From: Bacteroidales bacterium GP1
GTDB lineage: Bacteria; Bacteroidota; Bacteroidia; Bacteroidales; Muribaculaceae
DNA length: 33,444 nucleotides
NCBI GenBank assembly: GCA_001701105.1
Contig: DAAI01000013.1
Location: forward strand, 42,914 to 76,357
Reading direction: 5' to 3'
The notes beneath the pieces were generated by a model. It was not told the DNA's origin. It saw nothing but the letters and a program-made list of their open reading frames with translations, and ran no database searches. The number at the start of each line of letters is the position of its first letter. Positions within the stretch are counted from its first letter, which is position 1. The position numbers were made by a program, and so were the translations under genes. Below, piece after piece: positions 6,574 through 13,100 of the stretch.

Positions 6574-8394
6574 ATGGCAAATAAATTGGTAGAAATGATC
6601 CCGGCACAGGCCCGGCATTACGGCGACAGGGAGGCTTACCGCTTCTGCTGGCATAAGGATGGAGAATGGCTTTCCACATCGTGGAATGATTTCGCCGTTC
6701 AAGTGGATGTGGCTGCCAAGGCCCTGCTCCGGCTCGGAGTGCTGGAGAAAGATACCATAGCCATATGCTCTCCCAACACCCCGCAGATTCTTATCACGGA
6801 ATATGGCGCATTCCGCAACCGTGTGGCCGTGATTCCTATTTATTCCTCATCGGTGCAGTCCCAGTTCAATTTCATAGTTTCCGACGGAGGAGCGCGCATA
6901 ATATTTGTCGGCGACAAGCATCAATATCCCTTAGCTTATTCTTATTGGAAAGAGCATCCTGACCAGATTCTGAAAATTGTGGTGTTCCGCAATTCCGGTA
7001 TCCGGCTGATGGAGGATGATAGTGTCACCATCTCCTGGGACGACTTTGTGCGCCTCGGTATGGAAGCCACTGATGAGGAAGCCGCCGAAGTGGAATTCCG
7101 CACGCTGCGCGGACTACCCGACGACATGGCGACGCTGATTTATACCTCCGGAACTACCGGAGAGCCTAAAGGGGTGGCCATTACTCACGATAATTTCAAT
7201 CAGACGATAGAAAAGCATATCGAGCTTCTTACCACCGTCACCGATCAAGACCTTTCAATGGCCTTTCTTCCGATGAGCCACATTCTTGAGAAGGCGTGGT
7301 GTTTCTTCTGCCTGTCGAAAGGGGTGGCTATCGCCGTAAATTATGACCCGCGTCTTATTCAGGACAACATAAAGGAGATCGAGCCCAACATAATGTGCTG
7401 TGTACCCCGGTTCTGGGAGAAAGTATATGCTCTGGTGAGAGAAAAGATAACCGGCATGAGCCGTCTGCAGAGGATGATGGTGGCCCGGTCGCTAAAAGTC
7501 GGCAAGCGGCGAAACATCGATTATGTAAGATTGGGCAGACGGGTGCCCGCACTCCTTGAAAAAGAATATCGGTTCTGGGACCGGCGTGTATTCTCCAAAT
7601 TGAAGAAAGCAATTGGAATCCCTAATCCAAATTTCTTCCCGACGGCAGGCGCTCCGCTGTCCGACCGAATCTGTGAATTTTTCCGGTCAGTAGGGATTGA
7701 CATAATAATCGGATACGGCCTTAGCGAGACTACCGCCACCGTCAGCTGCTTCCCCAACATCGGATGGGAAATCGGCACTGTCGGAGTGCCGTTGCCCGGC
7801 GTGGATGTAAAAATCGATAAGAACGGGGAGATATTGGTAAAGGGGGGCACGGTGACACCGGGTTACTACAACAACCCCGATGCCAATGCAGCAGCCTTCA
7901 CCGACGACGGATATTTCCGCACCGGCGATGCAGGATATTTCACCGAGTCCGGGGCTTTGGTGCTTACGGAGCGCGTGAAAGATCTATTCAAGACTTCCAA
8001 CGGCAAATATATCGCACCCCAACTGATGGAATCCCGGCTGGCGGAGAATAAATATATCGATGAAGTGGCCGTGATTGGCGATCAGCGAAAATTTGTCACC
8101 GCCCTTGTGGTGCCGAATCTGTCGCAATTGCGGCGGTGGGCCGCGCAGAATGGAATGGCCGATGAAGACACCGACGTCCTTCTTGCCAATCCCAAAACTG
8201 TGGCCTTCATAATGTCGGAGATTGAGGGGTATCAGAAAGATATTGCGGATTACGAAAAAATTAAACGAATCACGTTGCTTCCCAATCATTTCTCGATAAT
8301 GCAGGGAGAAGTTACGAATACGATGAAAGTACGCCGGCCGATCGTGGCACGCAACTACGCTCCGTTGATCGAGGCCATGTATGCCGACGCGTGA
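6574..8394 (+). CDS. long-chain acyl-CoA synthetase (AMP-forming)
   Basis: A 606-residue member of the ANL adenylate-forming superfamily. The P-loop-like motif YTSGTTGEPKG lies at about residues 190-200, GYGLSETTATV in the middle, and YFRTGDAGYF plus LTERVKDLFKTSNGKYIAPQLME (hinge and C-terminal domain) follow. The length and the LKDLFKTSxGKYI-type signature fit the FadD15/long-chain fatty-acid group. It activates a carboxylic acid with ATP and CoA at the cytoplasmic face of the membrane. Such genes are common in Bacteroidales and the substrate is probably a fatty acid. Its place 126 bases after the steroid trio leaves open a bile-acid side chain, but nothing in the sequence favours that directly. 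A GGGGAG stretch at 6558-6563 could serve as a weak ribosome site. Confidence 0.88.
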   Translation: MANKLVEMIPAQARHYGDREAYRFCWHKDGEWLSTSWNDFAVQVDVAAKALLRLGVLEKDTIAICSPNTPQILITEYGAFRNRVAVIPIYSSSVQSQFNFIVSDGGARIIFVGDKHQYPLAYSYWKEHPDQILKIVVFRNSGIRLMEDDSVTISWDDFVRLGMEATDEEAAEVEFRTLRGLPDDMATLIYTSGTTGEPKGVAITHDNFNQTIEKHIELLTTVTDQDLSMAFLPMSHILEKAWCFFCLSKGVAIAVNYDPRLIQDNIKEIEPNIMCCVPRFWEKVYALVREKITGMSRLQRMMVARSLKVGKRRNIDYVRLGRRVPALLEKEYRFWDRRVFSKLKKAIGIPNPNFFPTAGAPLSDRICEFFRSVGIDIIIGYGLSETTATVSCFPNIGWEIGTVGVPLPGVDVKIDKNGEILVKGGTVTPGYYNNPDANAAAFTDDGYFRTGDAGYFTESGALVLTERVKDLFKTSNGKYIAPQLMESRLAENKYIDEVAVIGDQRKFVTALVVPNLSQLRRWAAQNGMADEDTDVLLANPKTVAFIMSEIEGYQKDIADYEKIKRITLLPNHFSIMQGEVTNTMKVRRPIVARNYAPLIEAMYADA

Positions 8395-8430
8395 AATCGC
8401 CGGGTTCACACTCCCCTAAATCATAGAAGG

Positions 8431-9699
8431 TTAAGTTAGCACATAGTCGAACACGGGGCGAATCCGGATTTCATATCCATCCTTTATTATATCCTCCTCG
8501 TCGTGGTCTGTGAGAAGGAGCAACTTGCTGCATCCGGTATGATTTGCCGCTACAATAAGGCCGGATATTTCACGTTTTTTGGTTTTGGGGGAAGATATGT
8601 CATAAGCCACCTGAATGGCAAGAATCGTACGACGTCCATCACAAACTAAAAAATCGCATTCTGAAGTCTTATTGGCATAATAGTATATGTCGTGGCCTGC
8701 GCTCTTATATTTCCTAAGCAAATACAAATAGACAATTGTTTCCAACCGCCAGCCGAGATTCTCACCGGCGAAAGCATTTTCCCTTTTGTTCATCAGAGCC
8801 ACATCCACGGGATATATTTTTTCACCCGATATTCTTATTTTTCTTTTAGCAGAATATTTGTGAAGCCCTATCATCAGATATGCCTGCTTGAGATAACTTA
8901 AGTAATTTTTGGCTGTGTGGAGAGACGTAAAACCGAAATCCCCGATGATGTTTTTTTCTCCGGCTAATGTAGGTGCAATGTTGAGCATATGGTGTGCCAT
9001 CTGCTCAAAACCAGATTTATGTATGATTTTGAAACGTTGTTCGATGTCGCGTGTCAGAATGTTGTTCACCAATTCTGTTACATACTCTTTGTCATTTTTA
9101 ATAAATTGAAGTTCCGGGAATCCTCCTTTACTCAGGTAAGTATCGAAAGCTGCCCGGCGAGATGCAATTGCTTTTGTAGATTTAGAGGCTATGTCTATAT
9201 TATTTATTTTGCAATATTCCTCAAAAGAAAAAGGATAAAGAGTGATTGAATGATGTCTCCCCGTAAGATGCGTAGCTAATTCTCCACTCAGCAGTTTTGC
9301 ATTCGACCCCGTTATGATAACATGCATATTCCTCCTGAGGAGCCTGTTGACGAATACAAACCATTCGGGAATATTCTGAATTTCATCTATAAAAAGGTAG
9401 TCGAAATCACCATATATTTTATACAGCACTTCAAGCACATCGTTGAGATCTTCTCCTTTAAGATGCAGCAGGCGTTCATCATCAAAATTGACATAAGCGA
9501 ATTTCACGCCTTTTCTTGTCAACGCATTGTAGCATAGGGTTGATTTCCCACTGCGTCGAATCCCGATCACTACTTGAGCCTGAGGGCTGTCAAGGTCTAT
9601 AAGATCTTCCTCTTTTCTTTGGCAAAACCGAATGTTTCTTTTGAGAGTCAATTCATCGGCCTGATCACTCAAAATAGTTTCAAGAATGCGTTTGTCCAT
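8431..9699 (-). CDS. AAA-family ATPase with DUF4143-type C-terminal domain
   Basis: A 422-residue protein from the ATG at 9699-9697. The frame extends to a TTG at 9750, but MDKRILETIL is the usual type of start. Walker A is GIRRSGKST (residues 46-54), followed by a Walker B YLFIDEIQN and the sensor-like IITGSNAKLLSGELATHLTGR. The C-terminal half has the DUF4143/PD-(D/E)XK-like pattern ECDFLV...ILAIQVAYD, where a lysine of the nuclease motif is not evident. This is a widespread, often multi-copy family in Bacteroidota and archaea whose function is not established. It converges on the acyl-CoA ligase and is preceded by an unusual repeat block. Confidence 0.85.
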   Translation of the reverse strand: MDKRILETILSDQADELTLKRNIRFCQRKEEDLIDLDSPQAQVVIGIRRSGKSTLCYNALTRKGVKFAYVNFDDERLLHLKGEDLNDVLEVLYKIYGDFDYLFIDEIQNIPEWFVFVNRLLRRNMHVIITGSNAKLLSGELATHLTGRHHSITLYPFSFEEYCKINNIDIASKSTKAIASRRAAFDTYLSKGGFPELQFIKNDKEYVTELVNNILTRDIEQRFKIIHKSGFEQMAHHMLNIAPTLAGEKNIIGDFGFTSLHTAKNYLSYLKQAYLMIGLHKYSAKRKIRISGEKIYPVDVALMNKRENAFAGENLGWRLETIVYLYLLRKYKSAGHDIYYYANKTSECDFLVCDGRRTILAIQVAYDISSPKTKKREISGLIVAANHTGCSKLLLLTDHDEEDIIKDGYEIRIRPVFDYVLT

Positions 9700-9777
9700 A
9701 TTATTATACCTTACTGCTGTTACAAATAATGTTTCAAAAATTGTTAACAAGACTAATAATATAACGCATTTTCTCCC

Positions 9778-9790
9778 GGATAATTTATCC
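9778..9790. repeat. 13-bp palindrome next to the tandem repeats
   Basis: GGATAA (9778-9783), a central T, and TTATCC (9785-9790) form a perfect palindrome immediately beside the first tandem repeat and about 80 bases upstream of the ATPase start. It may be an operator or part of the same repeated element. Confidence 0.5.
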
Positions 9791-9791
9791 A

Positions 9792-9872
9792 GAATGCACT
9801 ATTTTCCGAATTTCGGCTCCGCAGAATGCACTATTTTCCGAATTTCGACTCCGCAGAATGCACTATTTTCCG
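9792..9872. repeat. 2.5 tandem copies of a 32-bp repeat
   Basis: Units at 9792-9823 and 9824-9855 differ at a single base, and a third partial unit covers 9856-9872. Each begins GAATGCACTATTTTCCG and the full unit ends CTCCGCA. Unit 1 contains CCGAA-T-TTCGG, a small inverted repeat (9806-9816). The block lies between the start of the ATPase and the end of the DUF1963-operon, in AT-rich non-coding DNA (9751-9915). There are no unique spacers, so it is not a CRISPR array. Confidence 0.9.
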
Positions 9873-9915
9873 GGTTAAAAATATTATATTGTTGATATAT
9901 AATATCATAAAGTAA

Positions 9916-10563
9916 TTATGTGGAAAGTACTATTCCACGGACGTTGTCGAAACGCCGGGCAGCCAGATCTTTCGGCGAGATGAGGAAGTCGAGCACTCCG
10001 CAATCCATGAAATTAAGATTGTAATCCTTGCCTGCGATAGAGTCCACTTGAAAGAGGATTTCCCAGTCTTCATATGGATGGTCCCAAGTCTCCCATTGGC
10101 GGTGGGTGGGCTCGGCAAAAAGGGCTATGTCATCGCAAAGTTCCGGGAATTGAAGGCTGAAAGCGACCTCCAGTTCCTCCGGGGCAATCGGATTGTCGTC
10201 ATCATCAATGAGCACGACCTCCCGCAAATTGTCGCACGACGGGAAGTATAATACTTTCACGGCATCCGGCTCCGAGATATATCCGCCGATGCAGTCGGTG
10301 GCGGCAAACTGACCCAGATAGTGGTCGATTTTTGCAAAGAACAGGAGCATCCCCTCGTGTGGCAAAAGATTGTCCACGTCGTAGGGGGCTACCTGTGCGA
10401 GGTTAATCTGGCAGATGAACACATAAGGATAATCGTCTCCCTCATCATCGACGTACGTGGGATAATCCACACCTTCCGGAAGGTCGGGGTTGCCCCAGAA
10501 GCGTGAGGCTCCGGAGGGAAGTTTTTCAAATGGCTCGGATAGGATAAGGCGGATAGGTTTCAT
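9916..10563 (-). CDS. DUF1963/YwqG-like protein
   Basis: A 215-residue acidic cytoplasmic protein with no signal peptide. The patterns GASRFWGNPDLPEGVDYP, YVFICQINLAQVAPYD and LLPHEGMLLFFAKID match the YwqG/DUF1963 family, as does the closing MDCGVLDFLISPKDL. The biochemical function of the family is unknown; members often sit in clusters with SMI1/KNR4-type and toxin-immunity genes. It is the last gene of a three-gene operon, starting two bases after the upstream stop codon. Confidence 0.75.
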   Translation of the reverse strand: MKPIRLILSEPFEKLPSGASRFWGNPDLPEGVDYPTYVDDEGDDYPYVFICQINLAQVAPYDVDNLLPHEGMLLFFAKIDHYLGQFAATDCIGGYISEPDAVKVLYFPSCDNLREVVLIDDDDNPIAPEELEVAFSLQFPELCDDIALFAEPTHRQWETWDHPYEDWEILFQVDSIAGKDYNLNFMDCGVLDFLISPKDLAARRFDNVRGIVLST

Positions 10564-10565
10564 TT

Positions 10566-11420
10566 TTAGTCTTCTTCTATTATTTGTTCTGGTTCCCAGA
10601 TGGTGTTCATAATATCGAGGGCATCAGTGTTGCCGTGTTCCACGGCGGTGGCGAGGAGATCATAATATCTGTCAATGTCGGTCATGAACTCCTGCGGGTC
10701 GTTGGATTGGGCTGCCAATCCAAGCATACTCCAGGCGAAAGCATTCTCCGGAGCGAGAGCGCCTTTGTCGATCCCTTCCAAGAGGATGGCGCGATATTGA
10801 TCCGGACGCACTATCTCGAATGTATCCCAATTGTTGCTGGCCTCAAGCATCGCCTTGATGGCATACATCTCCGGATCCTCCTCCAGATATAGGTCAACAT
10901 AATGGAGCACCTCTTCCTCGGCTTCAGTAGTTTCGGGATATATGGCCCGATCACTCTTTTTGTGAATGTCGCCTATCTCCTTGATGCGGTTGATAACGGT
11001 TTCAAAATTAGCGTACTCCTCCTTAAAGGGAAACTCCTTGCCTGGAGTGCGCAGATTGGGAGCCGGAGCATCGGCATATGCTTTCTCGAGATCGTTGAGG
11101 CGGCGCATGGCAGATTCAATAATAGGAGTGTCTCGCTCAGGACTATACGTATCGTGAAGTAAGGTTGGCTGAACATCCGAAACAGATTGCTTGATGCCTG
11201 CCAGCTCTGCATTGTCTTCGGGTATACCCTTTGATTCGGCATAATAATCAAGGTACACGAGCAGATCAAGGCAATAGTACCAACAACTTGATCCTTTGCC
11301 CTCGAACTTCACGATCCTCATGGCATCGAAATAGATGCGGGCCAGATATTTATCGTTGGTACATACATAGAATCCCCCTATGTCATAGCAGTATTGTCCC
11401 GTTGGGATATAATTATCCAT
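10566..11420 (-). CDS. uncharacterised protein, paralogue of the next gene upstream
   Basis: A 284-residue acidic protein with no signal peptide; I do not recognise a named family. The C-terminal part (about residues 165-275) is helical and looks like SEL1/TPR-type repeats: EASNNWDTFEIV, LAPENAFAWSMLGLAAQSND. It aligns by eye with the C-terminal part of the protein at 11428-12198. The N-terminal half is rich in Tyr and Cys (CYDIGGFYVCTND) and differs from the paralogue. It sits seven bases after the upstream gene and two before the DUF1963 gene, so all three are surely co-transcribed. Confidence 0.7.
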   Translation of the reverse strand: MDNYIPTGQYCYDIGGFYVCTNDKYLARIYFDAMRIVKFEGKGSSCWYYCLDLLVYLDYYAESKGIPEDNAELAGIKQSVSDVQPTLLHDTYSPERDTPIIESAMRRLNDLEKAYADAPAPNLRTPGKEFPFKEEYANFETVINRIKEIGDIHKKSDRAIYPETTEAEEEVLHYVDLYLEEDPEMYAIKAMLEASNNWDTFEIVRPDQYRAILLEGIDKGALAPENAFAWSMLGLAAQSNDPQEFMTDIDRYYDLLATAVEHGNTDALDIMNTIWEPEQIIEED

Positions 11421-11427
11421 ACTAATT

Positions 11428-12198
11428 TCAGATTAAAGTGAGTATTGTTTTGGCGTGTTCGTTATCGGCTTCGGCTGCCGCTTTGGCGAGGTTGCGTATT
11501 TCCTTGAGTACGCGCTCGCTAAGGATAGCCTTAGAGTCATTGTTGGTGAGGGCAAGCTCCAGGATGGTCCATGCAAATTCACTGTCAGGGGCCAGGCAAT
11601 CCATCTCCAGCGCCTCACGCATTATTTTGCGGAAAGGTTTTTTTCTTATCACCTCGCAGTCGTCCCAATTGTCGGAACTTACAAGCAGGGCCTTCAGCAC
11701 AAGAAGCTCGTCGTAACCATTGTCAATAAGATTGTCGATATAGAAGAGCGCCATCTTTTTCTTCTGCGTTATGGCCGGATCTTCGTAGCCCGAGGGTTCC
11801 GGAGGTGCCAATGTGATGGAATCGACAAGCTCGAGGGTATGTTTATAGTCGGAGATGTCGGCATATTCCACTATTATGCTGCTTCCTTCATAGCTCGAGT
11901 CGGGATCATCGATTCCATATTCTTCGGACGAAGCCACCTCACCCAGATCTAATGAGAAAGCCTCATCATGCCATTTCACATCGATATGGCCGGGCGACAG
12001 GCTCAATATGTCGAGCGTGCCGACATCCGGCAGTTCAGTAGAAATCGACTTCTTCCCTTGCAGTTCATCATAAGTGAAAGTGGCTGTGATTGTGCTTACG
12101 ATTGGCACTGACATATCTATGTCCGAATACGTCGCGCCGATCTTAAGTATGATGTTCGGAACCGGGAATGAGTTCGCATCGGGATTATTCCTGCGCAT
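11428..12198 (-). CDS. uncharacterised protein, first gene of the DUF1963 operon
   Basis: About 256 residues from the ATG at 12198-12196 (MRRNNPDANSF). The frame extends to a TTG at 12321, but that codon lies upstream of the predicted transcription start, so the shorter form is preferred. The N-terminal half is beta-rich (ILKIGATYSDID, ITATFTYDEL). The C-terminal half repeats the helical block of its neighbour: SSDNWDDCEVIRKKPFRKIM and CLAPDSEFAWTILELALTNND. The shared block therefore arose by duplication. No known domain is recognised; an immunity or adaptor role would be speculation from the DUF1963 context. Confidence 0.65.
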   Translation of the reverse strand: MRRNNPDANSFPVPNIILKIGATYSDIDMSVPIVSTITATFTYDELQGKKSISTELPDVGTLDILSLSPGHIDVKWHDEAFSLDLGEVASSEEYGIDDPDSSYEGSSIIVEYADISDYKHTLELVDSITLAPPEPSGYEDPAITQKKKMALFYIDNLIDNGYDELLVLKALLVSSDNWDDCEVIRKKPFRKIMREALEMDCLAPDSEFAWTILELALTNNDSKAILSERVLKEIRNLAKAAAEADNEHAKTILTLI

Positions 12199-12308
12199 GG
12201 GAGGGAGGTGTTGGTTGGCCGTGCTGACGCATTCATCTTGCGGCCTCTTGGCGCTGAGGGATATGCTATACAGTGTTGCCGGAGTCAGATTCTTTATAAT
12301 TCTGAGTG

Positions 12309-12316
12309 CAAATATA
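12309..12316 (-). promoter_or_regulatory. -7 box of the DUF1963 operon
   Basis: On the minus strand this reads TATATTTG, a perfect TAnnTTTG match. The expected start near 12302 leaves about a 100-base leader before the preferred ATG at 12198. A clear -33 TTTG is not seen at the right spacing. Confidence 0.5.
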
Positions 12317-12425
12317 AGCAAAAAAACTGAAAGTCATGTAGAAAATGAAATAAAATGCAAAACTCCACGAGGATGCCGGATAGTTGTGGCCTCACCACTG
12401 CGAGAGATAATGGAGGCAGAATAAT

Positions 12426-12456
12426 TTTGAGGAAAGATGTAAATTGCGTTATTTTG
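12426..12456 (+). promoter_or_regulatory. promoter of the GNAT gene
   Basis: TTTG (12426-12429), 19 bases, then TTATTTTG (12449-12456), which matches the -7 consensus at seven of eight positions. The predicted start is about 46 bases before the GNAT ATG. Confidence 0.5.
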
Positions 12457-12508
12457 CATATGATTTTTACAAAGTATTGACGGAGGAGACCAAACTAAAC
12501 AATTGTCT

Positions 12509-13018
12509 ATGGAAATCGGGAACAGGAGAGTAAGGTCGATGCTGCCCGCAGACATCGATACCGTTATGGATATATATGACGCAGCCCGGCAACGCATGAG
12601 GAAATCCGGGAATCTTACGCAATGGGCCAATGGCTATCCTTCGCCTGACGTGATAATGCAAGACATCTTGTCGGAGTCAGGTTTTGTTGTGCAGGAAGAT
12701 GATGGGAGGATTGTCGGTGCATTCACATTCGTAACGGGCAAGGATCCTACATATGAAGATATCGATGGCCAATGGTTGAATGATGACCCTTATGGCACAA
12801 TCCACCGCATTGCGGGCTTGCCGGATGCGAAAGGGATAGCCGATACGTGTCTGGCCTACTGTAGATCGAAAGGAATGGACATTCGAGTTGATACGCATGA
12901 GGATAACACTCCAATGCTGGGGTGGATTGCCTCAAGGGGTTTTAAATACTGCGGGATAATAATATGTTGTGACGGCACGCCACGCAAGGCATTCCAGCTT
13001 ACTATGAATGGAAATTGA
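12509..13018 (+). CDS. GNAT-family N-acetyltransferase
   Basis: A 169-residue cytoplasmic protein beginning MEIGNRRVRSMLPADIDTVMDIYDAAR, the typical beta1-alpha1 opening of GNAT acetyltransferases. GRIVGAFTFVTG is the central strand pair, and IRVDTHEDNTPMLGWIASRGFKYCGII is the classic C-terminal half, where the Asn-x-x-Met segment and GF mark beta5-alpha4-beta6. It would transfer an acetyl group from acetyl-CoA to an unknown amine. The frame extends to a TTG at 12503, but the ATG at 12509 is preferred. It is monocistronic and divergent from the DUF1963 operon. Confidence 0.82.
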   Translation: MEIGNRRVRSMLPADIDTVMDIYDAARQRMRKSGNLTQWANGYPSPDVIMQDILSESGFVVQEDDGRIVGAFTFVTGKDPTYEDIDGQWLNDDPYGTIHRIAGLPDAKGIADTCLAYCRSKGMDIRVDTHEDNTPMLGWIASRGFKYCGIIICCDGTPRKAFQLTMNGN

Positions 13019-13077
13019 AAAACCATGCCGGATGCTTTTTTATTTTCGTGAGAGATAGATAATAGCGTATTTTTGCT

Positions 13078-13085
13078 TATATTTG
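13078..13085 (+). promoter_or_regulatory. -7 box of the GH115 operon
   Basis: TATATTTG is a perfect -7 match. Transcription would start near 13092, giving a leader of only about nine bases before the ATG at 13101. A convincing -33 TTTG is not visible. Confidence 0.45.
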
Positions 13086-13100
13086 TAGACTATAACGATA

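Noticed and set aside
6574..8394. Assigning the acyl-CoA ligase as a bile-acid-CoA ligase
   Set aside because: Its signatures are those of general long-chain fatty acyl-CoA synthetases common in the order; proximity alone is not enough.
9778..9872. Possible CRISPR array
   Set aside because: The units are directly adjacent with no unique spacers, and no cas genes are present.
9686..9895. 69-codon plus-strand frame through the tandem repeats
   Set aside because: Its repetitive C-terminal half is only the translated 32-bp repeats and its first part overlaps the ATPase start; no protein features.
11455..11952. 165-codon plus-strand frame
   Set aside because: It is antisense to the operon protein, which has a paralogue in the correct frame on the minus strand.
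12199..12321. N-terminal extension of the first DUF1963-operon protein to a TTG codon
   Set aside because: The TTG overlaps the TATATTTG -7 box and lies upstream of the expected transcript start.
12074..12424. 116-codon plus-strand frame
   Set aside because: It is antisense to the operon gene and runs through the divergent promoter region; no recognisable features.
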